Assembly (NCBI RefSeq): GCF_000964225.1
Contig: NZ_BAMZ01000008.1
Coordinates: 124,001-188,000, forward strand
Direction of reading: 5' to 3'
Length of the DNA stretch: 64,000 bases
DNA from: Acetobacter syzygii
GTDB taxonomy: Bacteria; Pseudomonadota; Alphaproteobacteria; Acetobacterales; Acetobacteraceae
In this document: piece by piece, positions 11,274 to 19,191 of the stretch
Layout of the letters: each line of letters opens with the position of its first letter
Position numbering within the stretch: position 1 is the stretch's first letter
Notes under the pieces: model-generated
Databases searched by the model: none
What the model was told of the DNA's origin: nothing
What the model saw: only the letters and a program-made list of their open reading frames with translations
Translations under genes and position numbers: made by a program

Positions 11274-11669
11274 ATGATCCATCCAGCAATGCGCGCCTAC
11301 CAGAATGTGGCCGGGTACTCCCTAACGGACCGACAGGCCGATGCAACCTGCTTCAGACTGCTGATAGAGGAGCTGGAAACGGCGGCAGCCAGTTCCGACC
11401 CTTCTGTTCGGCTTAAGGCGCTGACCAAGAACCAGCGCTTGTGGTCCATGATCATGAAGGCGAATTCGCTGGATTCGGGCGCCACGAATTATGAAGACAG
11501 GGAGCTGTTTGTAAGGCTGGCCTCGCAGGCACAGCGTTACGGCATTCGTGCCATTCTTGACACAAATCTGTCCCTCGCTCCCTTGATTGGAATTGCAGAA
11601 ACCGTTCTGGAAGGCTTGGAATCATCCGCAGGTCCCGAGCAGGGGTTTGATACCGACGCCATGCTCTGA
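11274..11669 (+). CDS. flaF: Flagellin synthesis regulator FlaF
   Basis: FlaF is an alphaproteobacterial protein needed for flagellin secretion or translation in Caulobacter, acting together with FlbT. The 131-residue product shows the family pattern: an N-terminal 'MRAYQNVAGYSLTDRQADATCFRLLIEEL', then 'ALTKNQRLWSMIM', then 'LFVRLASQAQRYGIRAI'. ATG 11274 gives the expected N-terminus. No flbT is seen in the window. A 230-bp stretch between the upstream terminator and this gene must hold its promoter. It contains AT-rich sequence at 11110-11135, but I cannot assign a clear -35/-10 pair. Confidence 0.88.
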   Translation: MIHPAMRAYQNVAGYSLTDRQADATCFRLLIEELETAAASSDPSVRLKALTKNQRLWSMIMKANSLDSGATNYEDRELFVRLASQAQRYGIRAILDTNLSLAPLIGIAETVLEGLESSAGPEQGFDTDAML

Positions 11670-11703
11670 ACGGTTGGGGAGCCAACATTAAGGTGGCTCG
11701 ACT

Positions 11704-13284
11704 ATGGAAAATTCGGATGTGCGCGCAGGCGGGTGGCAACCTGCATCAATAGCAGACAGACTGTCCTTTATGGGCATAGAACGGCGCGAGCGCGATGTGC
11801 TGGCCAGTATGCGCCCCGATATGGCGACAATTTTGGATGAGAGCCTGTCCGAATTTTATCAACGTGTGCATGACGTGCCCGAGCTGGCCCGGTTTTTCCC
11901 AACCGAGGCCACCACAACCAAAGCCCGCACCTTGCAGCAGATGCATTGGGAGACCATTTTGTCCGGCAAATTTGGGCCGGACTACGTTAGCGATGTTACC
12001 CGCATTGGCCATGCACACGCCCGCATAGGGCTGGAACCCCGCTGGTACATAGATGGTTATGCCGTTCTGCTCGATGCCATCTGCCGCCGCCTGATCCAGC
12101 AGGGGGTGGGGGCCATGCGAACAGGGCGGCGTTTTGGCCTTGGGCGCGGTGCAGCCGAGGCCGATGCGGGGGAAAAGCTGGGCCACCAGATCGGGGCCAT
12201 TATCAAAGCGGCTTTTCTGGACATGGATCTGGTTATTTCCACCTATCTGGCACGGCTGGAGGAAGAACGGCAGAAAGCGGCCTCCGAACGCTCCGCGCTG
12301 GAGCAGATCGCACAGGCACTCGAACGGGTGGCCGAGGGTGATCTGAGCGCGACCCTTGCGCAGGATGTGGCCGAACGTTCCCCCGTACTTGCGGCGGCTT
12401 TTGCCAAGCTCAAAACCGGGCTGAACACCGTTGTGTCCGACATACGCGAGGTTTCCACACAGGTGGAGGAGACCGCATCTTCCATCAGCCATTCCCATGC
12501 CCGGATTTTAAGCCAGAACGAGGCGCAGGTCGGGTCCATTCATCGGCTGACCAATGCCACGGCAACGCTAGAGGCATCGCTGGACGATGTTTCGGGGCAG
12601 ACCATTGCGGCCGAAAGTGCCGTGCGCAAATGTGTGGAAGCCGCAGCCCGTGGCAACACCAACATGCACGGTGTACGGGCCACCATGGCGGATATTCAGA
12701 CCGCGTGGAACACAATTTCCGACCTTGTGGGGTCTATTCAGAACATTGCCGCGCAGACCAACTTTTTGGCCCTGAATGCCAATGTGGAGGCAACGCGGGC
12801 GGGGGCCATGGGGCGTGGTTTTTCGGTTGTGGCCATGGCTATTCGTGACCTGTCGGTCAAAACATCCCACGCGGCGCGGCAGATTGCCGCCAGTGCGCAA
12901 AAAAGCGAGGCGGTTATTCGCAGCGGGGCGGAATCCGTGCAGCAGATGGTGGCTGACCTGTCCGATATTGGGGCAGGCATTGCTGTGGTGAACAACGCCA
13001 TCCGCAAAATTAACAAGGAAATGGGCGGCCAGCAGCAAAGTGTTAAAGGCACCCACCGTGAGGCAGCCGCTCTGCGGGACCTGACGGAAAAAACATCGTC
13101 CATGACCGAACATGCCTCCACAGACTGCCACAAACTGACCCGCCGCTCGGCCAAAATGGTCGATCTGGTGAGCAACTTTGTCCTCTCGGATTACGAGCAC
13201 GATTACGAGCAGGCCTATGGGCAGCCCTACGGGCAGGATTATGGACCGGATTACGAGGATGATTGCCCGGTTGCCGCAGAATAG
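11704..13284 (+). CDS. Globin-coupled (HemAT-like) soluble chemoreceptor
   Basis: The 526-residue protein has no membrane segment. Residues about 15-190 form a sensor globin: 'FYQRVHDVPELARFF' and 'HAHARIGLEPRWYIDGY', with His105 as the predicted proximal haem ligand. The MCP signalling domain follows, with its tip 'IAAQTNFLALNANVEATRAG' near residues 345-365. Proteins of this family bind haem and drive aerotaxis. The tip is less canonical than in the upstream receptor ('AMAIRDLSVKTSHAA' in place of the usual 'A.EVR.LA..S..A'). The C-terminus ends in an acidic Tyr-rich tail with repeated 'DYE'/'PYG' units (residues about 495-520). It lies 34 bp after flaF. Confidence 0.9.
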   Translation: MENSDVRAGGWQPASIADRLSFMGIERRERDVLASMRPDMATILDESLSEFYQRVHDVPELARFFPTEATTTKARTLQQMHWETILSGKFGPDYVSDVTRIGHAHARIGLEPRWYIDGYAVLLDAICRRLIQQGVGAMRTGRRFGLGRGAAEADAGEKLGHQIGAIIKAAFLDMDLVISTYLARLEEERQKAASERSALEQIAQALERVAEGDLSATLAQDVAERSPVLAAAFAKLKTGLNTVVSDIREVSTQVEETASSISHSHARILSQNEAQVGSIHRLTNATATLEASLDDVSGQTIAAESAVRKCVEAAARGNTNMHGVRATMADIQTAWNTISDLVGSIQNIAAQTNFLALNANVEATRAGAMGRGFSVVAMAIRDLSVKTSHAARQIAASAQKSEAVIRSGAESVQQMVADLSDIGAGIAVVNNAIRKINKEMGGQQQSVKGTHREAAALRDLTEKTSSMTEHASTDCHKLTRRSAKMVDLVSNFVLSDYEHDYEQAYGQPYGQDYGPDYEDDCPVAAE

Positions 13285-13292
13285 ACGGGCAT

Positions 13293-13323
13293 AAAAAAAC
13301 CGGCCTGCTGGGGAGCAGGCCGG
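13293..13323 (-). terminator. Terminator of flgE
   Basis: On the - strand, arms of 10 bp (CCGGCCTGCT/AGCAGGCCGG) with a 4-base loop are followed by seven Ts. It lies 29 bp beyond the flgE stop codon, between two convergent genes. Confidence 0.9.
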
Positions 13324-13351
13324 TGCACAGACGCTTTGGTTTAAAAGCGGT

Positions 13352-14713
13352 TTACTGCTTCATGGCGATGGTGGTTTGCAGGAGCTGGTCTGCCGTGGTC
13401 ACGATCTTGGTGTTGGCGGTGTAGGCTTCCTGCGCAACAATCAGGGCGGACAGGTCGCTGGTCAGGTCGGTGGTGGAAGATTCCACATAACCAACGGTCA
13501 GGGAGCCTGTTGCGTTATCGCCCACCAGCCCAGTCTTGGCGCTACCGGAGGAGGCTGTTGCGGTGTATGCCTGACCATCCACGGCCAGCAGACCGTTAAC
13601 GTTGGCAAAATTGCTGAGCGCGACCTTGCCAATAAGCTGCGTATCGCCGTTGTCAAACACAGCCATAACGGAGCCATCGCTCTCAATTTCCGCACTTTCA
13701 TACGTGCCGGAGGTCACGGTGTCATTGCTCAGGGCTACAGGTGTGGTGGCTGATGTAGAACTAAAGGTTACGCCGCCAGTACTGCCAATAGTTCCAAGGC
13801 TGATGTTAACAGACTGGGTGGTCTTGTTGGGGTACGTAACCTTGATGGGAATGGTGGCCGATGCACCGCTCAGGGTGGAAGTAACATTTTTAGCCGGGTT
13901 GCTGCTGTCTGTTACGGAAGCCAGCGTGCCATCTTTGGCAAAGGTTACGGTGTAAGGGCCTGTGTACCCTTTGGTGCTGTCATCACTATAGCCGACCGGG
14001 CTTGTTGTGGTGGACGCCGGGGTGATTGTCAGCGTTGCCGTGGTCGTGCCGTCCGTCGAACTTGTGGTGACGTTGGTCCAGCCCAATGTAATATCGGTTT
14101 GGTCGTTCGTCGGTGCGCTTTGATCATACCCGCCATCATGGACCGTCGTTGTAACCGATGTATCGCCAGAGAGGGTACCAGCGGCGCTGATCGTGGTGGT
14201 CTGGGTGGGGCGGAACGTAACGTCGGCAACGTTGATCTGGGTCAGCTTTGTGGTGTTCAGCGCACCTGTGGTGGAATCGACCATATAGCCATCAAGGTAA
14301 TAACCGCTGGTGTTGACCAGATAGCCGCTCTTGTCCTCATAGAATTCACCGTTGCGGGTGTAGTACTGGGTGCTCTGGAACTGGGTTGCCGTAGAGCTGA
14401 CAGCCCCTTCGGGTTTGGAGACGTTGAACAGCCCGTTGCCGGAGATGGACATGGCCAGTCCGTCCGTGCTGGAGGAGGCGGTGCCCTGGGAGTTCACGTG
14501 CTGCACGGTTACGGCAGAAACGGAGTTGGCAACACCCTGCGCAAACGACCCGGAGGTGGTGCCTGCACCGGCCACAAAGTCCTGAAAAGCGGTGGTGTCG
14601 GCCTTGTAGCCGACCGTCTGGCTGTTGGCGATGTTGTTACTGAGGTTGGTAAACGCGGTGGACTGAGCGTTAATCCCGCTGACAGCCGTGGTAAGGGAGT
14701 TAAAAATAGACAT
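13352..14713 (-). CDS. flgE: Flagellar hook protein FlgE
   Basis: FlgE polymerises to form the hook. The 453-residue protein has the axial-protein N-terminus 'MSIFNSLTTAVSGINAQSTAFTNLSNNIANSQTVGYK' (given here as two adjoining conserved parts, residues 1-18 and 19-37). The C-terminus has 'YVESSTTDLTSDLSALIVAQEAYTANTKIV', the hallmark of hook proteins. The middle is Ser/Thr-rich. The promoter must lie in 14714-14950, which has no other gene. The gene is separately terminated and faces the chemoreceptor gene. Confidence 0.95.
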   Translation of the reverse strand: MSIFNSLTTAVSGINAQSTAFTNLSNNIANSQTVGYKADTTAFQDFVAGAGTTSGSFAQGVANSVSAVTVQHVNSQGTASSSTDGLAMSISGNGLFNVSKPEGAVSSTATQFQSTQYYTRNGEFYEDKSGYLVNTSGYYLDGYMVDSTTGALNTTKLTQINVADVTFRPTQTTTISAAGTLSGDTSVTTTVHDGGYDQSAPTNDQTDITLGWTNVTTSSTDGTTTATLTITPASTTTSPVGYSDDSTKGYTGPYTVTFAKDGTLASVTDSSNPAKNVTSTLSGASATIPIKVTYPNKTTQSVNISLGTIGSTGGVTFSSTSATTPVALSNDTVTSGTYESAEIESDGSVMAVFDNGDTQLIGKVALSNFANVNGLLAVDGQAYTATASSGSAKTGLVGDNATGSLTVGYVESSTTDLTSDLSALIVAQEAYTANTKIVTTADQLLQTTIAMKQ

Positions 14714-14950
14714 GTGCCGTCCCTGCCTTGTGGATGCGCAGTTATATTACGCTGGCTGTCTGTGCCGGTTGGGCACGCGCATCAGCCACTGGGTTAATGG
14801 CTCCAGCCTTTGGCGGCGCACCACGGCCCACCACAACACTGTTGCCTGACATGCCCAACTGAGTAGCATGTAGGGCGTGGAACGCAAGGTTTTCCTGCAT
14901 GAAAGAAGTGTAAACCGCCTGCTCTGGCAGTGGGTGCCCGGTTGGCCGTA

Positions 14951-16036
14951 TTAGCGGGATGGAGGCACCACAGCGCGTGCGCCCGGCGTTTTGAGCTTGA
15001 GCACGTAGGCAATAATTGTGGCAACCGACTGGAAGTATTCGGATGGAATTTCAGAATCCAGTGGCAGGGTGTACAGCGCACGGGCCAGTGGCGGGTTGGG
15101 GACTATGGGCACGCGGGCTTCCTCCGCTGCTTCTCGCATACGGGCGGCCAGTTCATCCGTGCCTTTGGCAACAATTTTTGGGGCGCTGTGAATCCCGTTT
15201 TCGTATTGCAGGGCCACGGCGTAGTGGGTCGGATTGGTAATGACCACCGTGGCCTCCTTGGTGGCCTGGAGCATACGGCGGCGGCGGCGCATCCGAATCT
15301 GGCGCTGGCGCGCCTTGACCTTGGGGTCGCCGTCCATGTTCTTGGCTTCGTCTTTGATGTCCTGAAAACTCATGCGGAGCTGTTGCAGCCGGTTCCAGCG
15401 TGTCCACACATCGTCCAACACGGCAATGACCGCCTGTACCACCAGCACCACCAGTGTTGCGTACACAAACCACGATACAAGCTCACGCGTGAGGTGGGGC
15501 ACGCTCCACCGTTCGGAAACGGGGGCTACGCGCAGGGTCTCCTTGGCCACGCCCAGCAGAACAAAGCCAAAAACCACAAGTTTGATAATGCTCTTGGCGG
15601 TTTCGACCAGATTGTTCTTGCTGAACAGGCGCTTGATCCCCTTGGCGGGGGACAAGCGCATGATGTCGGGCATAATGGCGGCAGGGCGGAACAGGAACCC
15701 GGTTTGCAGCACACCAAAGCCCAGTGTGACCACCACACCCGTACACACCAGCGGAGCCGCCAGCCACATGCCCTCCAGCATGGCCTGTATGGTGGCGCGG
15801 TAGAGGGAGGCGCCATCAAAGGGAATGCTGTCAAAATGTGCCATAAGCCCATGCATGTGCCTGGCAAACTTGTAGGCGGACAGGCCGGTGCTGGTGGTAA
15901 AAACAATTAAGAACCCGCTCAGGATTACCAGAAGCTGCACCTCGCGCGACTGGGCAATATTACCTTCCTCACGCGCGCTTTCCAGCCGTTTGCCGGTTGG
16001 GGCTTGGCTCTTTTCGCCTGAACTGTCGTCCGCCAT
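14951..16036 (-). CDS. flhB: Flagellar type III export protein FlhB
   Basis: FlhB is the membrane component of the export gate that controls the switch from rod/hook to filament substrates. The 361-residue protein has a charged N-terminus 'DDSSGEKSQAPTGKRLESAR', four hydrophobic helices between about residues 30 and 210, and the cytoplasmic domain with the autocleavage motif NPTH at residues 268-271. It lies 12 bp after fliR, the last gene of the fliE-fliQ-fliR-flhB order on the - strand. In this species the partner hook-length protein is the fliK gene at 6373. Confidence 0.96.
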   Translation of the reverse strand: MADDSSGEKSQAPTGKRLESAREEGNIAQSREVQLLVILSGFLIVFTTSTGLSAYKFARHMHGLMAHFDSIPFDGASLYRATIQAMLEGMWLAAPLVCTGVVVTLGFGVLQTGFLFRPAAIMPDIMRLSPAKGIKRLFSKNNLVETAKSIIKLVVFGFVLLGVAKETLRVAPVSERWSVPHLTRELVSWFVYATLVVLVVQAVIAVLDDVWTRWNRLQQLRMSFQDIKDEAKNMDGDPKVKARQRQIRMRRRRRMLQATKEATVVITNPTHYAVALQYENGIHSAPKIVAKGTDELAARMREAAEEARVPIVPNPPLARALYTLPLDSEIPSEYFQSVATIIAYVLKLKTPGARAVVPPSR

Positions 16037-16048
16037 GGGGTCCGGCTC

Positions 16049-16861
16049 CTAGTGGCGCGCCGTGCTGGCGCCAATGCCGGGCAGACCCAGCAGCAGGTCG
16101 CCCGCGCGCTCCTGCCACACACCGGTAATGACCTGAATAAGGATGGCCAGCAGCAGCACGCCCCCCAGCAACTGGGCTGGCATGGCCATGGAATAGACCT
16201 GAATGGAGGGCAAAAGCCGGTTGAGAACCCCCAGCATGGCAGGCCATAACGTACCGATCAGTACAAACGGGGCAGAAAGCTGGAAGGCCAGCATAAAGGT
16301 CTGGGACGTAAGGAGCGCCACACTCCGCGCCATATCCCCGGTCATGGGCATGTGGCCGGGGGGGAAAACCGTGTAAGAGCCGGTCACTGCGGCCAGCGGC
16401 AGCGCATACAGGCCGGAGGATAGAAAAACGACCGGGACCAGAAAGGCCGCCATATGGCTGATGGCCGTGCTCCCCGCCCCCAGTTCCGCATCCGGCTGGA
16501 GCACGCTGGCCAGCCCCGTAAATGTTGCGATCAACTGCATGGAAATACTGAGCGCCAGCGAGATCAGCCGGGCCAGCCAGCCAATAAAAATGCCATACAG
16601 CAGTTCGCCTGCAATAATGGCAATGGCGCGGGCGGGCATGTGCAGGGCCTGACCGGATACGTCCTTGAGGCTCTGCTGCTCAAGCGGCAGAATGGCAATG
16701 GTAATGCACAGTGCAATGCCTGCACGGACGATCATGGGGGATGTGCTTTCCCCCAGTCCGGGGGAGGCCAGAACCAGCGCACTGACGCGGCAGAGTACCA
16801 GCAGGAACATGGCGGCAAGGACCTGTATGGACCCGCCGGGGAACAGCAGGTAATCGGTCAT
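16049..16861 (-). CDS. fliR: Flagellar export protein FliR
   Basis: FliR is an integral membrane component of the export gate with FliP and FliQ. I place the start at the ATG whose product begins 'MTDYLLFPGG' (16861), giving 270 residues and a small gap to fliQ. The longer frame to 16927 would overlap fliQ and adds an unlikely His/Arg-rich leader. Six hydrophobic segments are visible, including 'IQVLAAMFLLVLCRVSALVLASP' (in two parts) and 'MPAQLLGGVLLLAILIQVI' near the end. Confidence 0.93.
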   Translation of the reverse strand: MTDYLLFPGGSIQVLAAMFLLVLCRVSALVLASPGLGESTSPMIVRAGIALCITIAILPLEQQSLKDVSGQALHMPARAIAIIAGELLYGIFIGWLARLISLALSISMQLIATFTGLASVLQPDAELGAGSTAISHMAAFLVPVVFLSSGLYALPLAAVTGSYTVFPPGHMPMTGDMARSVALLTSQTFMLAFQLSAPFVLIGTLWPAMLGVLNRLLPSIQVYSMAMPAQLLGGVLLLAILIQVITGVWQERAGDLLLGLPGIGASTARH

Positions 16862-16895
16862 GCCCACGCGGTGGTGGTGGAGTGGGGTTGGCAGG

Positions 16896-17171
16896 TCATG
16901 ACCCGCCAACCATAATAATCTGGTCAAAAATGGTGCGGGCGTAGGTGTTCAGGGTCGAGGCCATGTAGGAGCCGGTCAGCAGCAGGGCTGCCATGGCCGC
17001 CACAAATTTTGGCACGAAGGACAGCGTGGCTTCGCTCACCTGCGTCATGGCCTGAAACAGCGAGACCATGACACCGGCAACCAGCGAGGCCAGCAGGGAG
17101 GGAGCGCCCAGCTTGACCGCCACAAACAGTGTCTGGCGCAGAATGTCATGGATGTCGACTGTATTGTGCAT
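16896..17171 (-). CDS. fliQ: Flagellar export protein FliQ
   Basis: The 91-residue product has two hydrophobic helices ('LLASLVAGVMVSLFQAMTQV' and 'FVAAMAALLLTGSYMASTL') and the FliQ pattern 'ATLSFVPKF'. It forms part of the FliPQR export gate. It lies between fliE (9 bp upstream) and fliR (34 bp downstream). fliP is not in this cluster and is not seen in the window. Confidence 0.93.
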   Translation of the reverse strand: MHNTVDIHDILRQTLFVAVKLGAPSLLASLVAGVMVSLFQAMTQVSEATLSFVPKFVAAMAALLLTGSYMASTLNTYARTIFDQIIMVGGS

Positions 17172-17180
17172 GACCGGGTC

Positions 17181-17519
17181 TTAGATCGACATTTTCATGA
17201 CGTCCTGATAGGCCTGCACAATGCGGTCACGCACGGTGGTCACGGTTTGCAGGGTCAGCTTGGCCTCTTCCACCGAGGTGGCAATATCGGTCATGTTGCC
17301 TTTGCCCGACAGACCGGTTGCGGTCTGGGTTTCTGCTGTTTTGCCGGTCTGGATGGCGCCTTTAAGGGCGTTGTCCAGCGCGGAGGTAAAGCCGGAAACA
17401 ATATCCGCCCCTCCGGTGGAACCCGTACCCTGTTCGTCCGTTGTGGACTGCATGCTCTGCTGGGTCTGCCCGTAGGCGTTCAGTGCGTCTAGGCTGCGTG
17501 TGGTAATGTCGCTGGTCAT
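17181..17519 (-). CDS. fliE: Hook-basal body protein FliE
   Basis: FliE joins the MS ring to the proximal rod. I chose the ATG at 17519 (product starts 'MTSDITTRSLDAL', 112 residues). The open frame reaches 17600, but those extra residues do not look like FliE. The C-terminus carries the family signature 'GNMTDIATSVEEAKLTLQTV' followed by 'TTVRDRIVQAYQDVMKM'. It is first in the fliE-fliQ-fliR-flhB unit; its promoter should lie in 17520-17654, where I see no strong motif. Confidence 0.9.
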   Translation of the reverse strand: MTSDITTRSLDALNAYGQTQQSMQSTTDEQGTGSTGGADIVSGFTSALDNALKGAIQTGKTAETQTATGLSGKGNMTDIATSVEEAKLTLQTVTTVRDRIVQAYQDVMKMSI

Positions 17520-17654
17520 TTTCGCCCTGTCTGGCGTGGATGGTGGGGCCTGCCCACCCCGCCACAAAGTGGTCTGGAATCTGGGGGCACTGTAATCCAT
17601 TTGGCCTGCGCAAGGCCAGTGGCTTTTGTGCCTGTGCGCCTAATCTTTGCGGTT

Positions 17655-18458
17655 TTACAGCACGTCCATCTTGGTCGCGGGGGAAATAACATTGATCCCG
17701 CGCGTAACGGGCAGACTGGTCTCGCGCGAGGCGGGGGTGCTGCTGGCGCTGTGTGCGTTCATGCGCGCACCAAGGGGGATAAAGGCCTGTTCGTTCAGCC
17801 GGTAGCCAATGCCCCATTGGGTCGTAAACGGGTCCTTTATGCCAAAATCGCGCATTTTCTTGCGGATCTTGCAGACCATCACATCAATAATCTTGCCGTG
17901 TGGTTCCTCCTGCCCGGCGTACAGGTTGTCCAGCAGGGCCTCTTTGCTCAGGACCTGATTTTTGCGCAGGGTCAGCAGTTCCACCACATCATACTCACGC
18001 GGGGTCAGGGCCAGGGGCTGGTTATCAATCTGGACCTGCCTGCGGTCCACATCAACCACCATGCGGCCAATGTGCAGGGTCAGGCTGTCATGGCCACCAG
18101 CGCGGCGGACAATGGCGCGCAGGCGGGCCAGCAGTTCCACCGGCTCGATGGAGGCGTTTACGCAGTCATCCGCCCCAATGGACAGGGCCTCCGCGACCTC
18201 CGCAGGGGTGCTGGCGCGTGCGATCATCATGATCGGGGTGGGAATGCGGCTGTTGCGGATGTGGCGTAAAAGCCGTGTATCGGGTCTGGCCTGCTGGATG
18301 ACCACAAGATCGTACTGTGAGCGGCGGAGTGTTTCCACCACGCCTTCGGGACCAGACATGGTGATGGAGACAACCCCCTCCACCGCAGCTTCGGCCAGAC
18401 CGTGGCATGGCCGGATATCACCATGCGTTGAATTGTCTCCGATACACAACAGGCGCAT
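17655..18458 (-). CDS. CtrA/FtcR-like winged-helix response regulator with degenerate receiver
   Basis: The 267-residue protein has an OmpR-fold receiver (about 1-118) and a winged-helix DNA-binding domain (about 125-230, 'LTPREYDVVELLTLRKNQV', 'IIDVMVCKIRKKM', 'WGIGYRL'), most like CtrA-family regulators. The receiver lacks key residues. The phosphoacceptor Asp is Gln55 in 'YDLVVIQQARPD', the conserved Lys is Ala102 in 'GADDCVNAS', and the acidic pair near the N-terminus is reduced to one Asp (GDN). It is therefore probably phosphorylation-independent, as in the Brucella flagellar regulator FtcR. Its position among flagellar genes suggests it controls them. A Ser-rich C-terminal tail follows the DNA-binding domain. 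Confidence 0.85.
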   Translation of the reverse strand: MRLLCIGDNSTHGDIRPCHGLAEAAVEGVVSITMSGPEGVVETLRRSQYDLVVIQQARPDTRLLRHIRNSRIPTPIMMIARASTPAEVAEALSIGADDCVNASIEPVELLARLRAIVRRAGGHDSLTLHIGRMVVDVDRRQVQIDNQPLALTPREYDVVELLTLRKNQVLSKEALLDNLYAGQEEPHGKIIDVMVCKIRKKMRDFGIKDPFTTQWGIGYRLNEQAFIPLGARMNAHSASSTPASRETSLPVTRGINVISPATKMDVL

Positions 18459-18734
18459 ATTTTTTCCGTACTACTGCTTCCGTGGCGTTTGCGTGGCATA
18501 GGGGCGTGGGAACAGCGCTGCGCCCCCATATTCCGCTGGCCAGTGCCGGGCATTGGCGGGGTATTTGGGGTGTGTTCAACGCAGCGCAAGCCCAGACTCC
18601 AAAAAACACCTTGGCTAAGGCATGACCATCCCATAATCTGAGAGCAAGATTTTTTTACTGGTTTGCATACGGCCCTGCCGTGCGGCATACCGGTTTTTTA
18701 TTTTTGTATGCCTATTATCCAAAGGGTCCATAAC

Positions 18735-18983
18735 ATGGCAGATACCACGGTTGCCGCTCAGCTTGCCTCCAGTATGCGTACCGCAACGGCAAACAGGGCT
18801 CAGGCAGCACATCGCGCGGTCCAGCCCGAGCATGTGGCCTCCAGCGCCCTCAAGGTGTCCTCCACCGCGCAGGATGGGTCCTCCACGTCCATGCAGTTTG
18901 ATTCAACAGGTCAGGTCGTGCCTTCGGGCAGCAGCCACAACAAACATTCCGGTACGGCCAGCTTTATTAACCTTCTGGCCTGA
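18735..18983 (+). CDS. Small uncharacterised protein in the flagellar locus
   Basis: This 82-residue reading frame starts at ATG 18735 ('MADTTVAAQLASSMRTATAN'). The open frame extends upstream to 18663, but that part has no protein-like character. The product is polar, rich in Ala, Ser, Thr and His, without membrane segments. I recognise no family. It lies between the divergent regulator gene and the large TPR-like gene. Right after it is an imperfect GC hairpin around 18991-19015 without a U tract. Confidence 0.5.
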   Translation: MADTTVAAQLASSMRTATANRAQAAHRAVQPEHVASSALKVSSTAQDGSSTSMQFDSTGQVVPSGSSHNKHSGTASFINLLA

Positions 18984-19191
18984 GTTCCCCAGCCCGGGCC
19001 GGGTTATCCCGCCCGGTTGCACGGCACGAGGCGGCGGTAAGGCGTATTTTTTACGCAGGATGCTTCAGGCTATTGGTGAGTGCGCGGCAATGGCGGTGCC
19101 CGCCCCCGTATTGACAGAAGAGTTCCGCCCCACGGCAGGGCTATTGTTCGTTCAGGATTAACGAGACGTGTATTTCAGCAGATCCGTTTGC

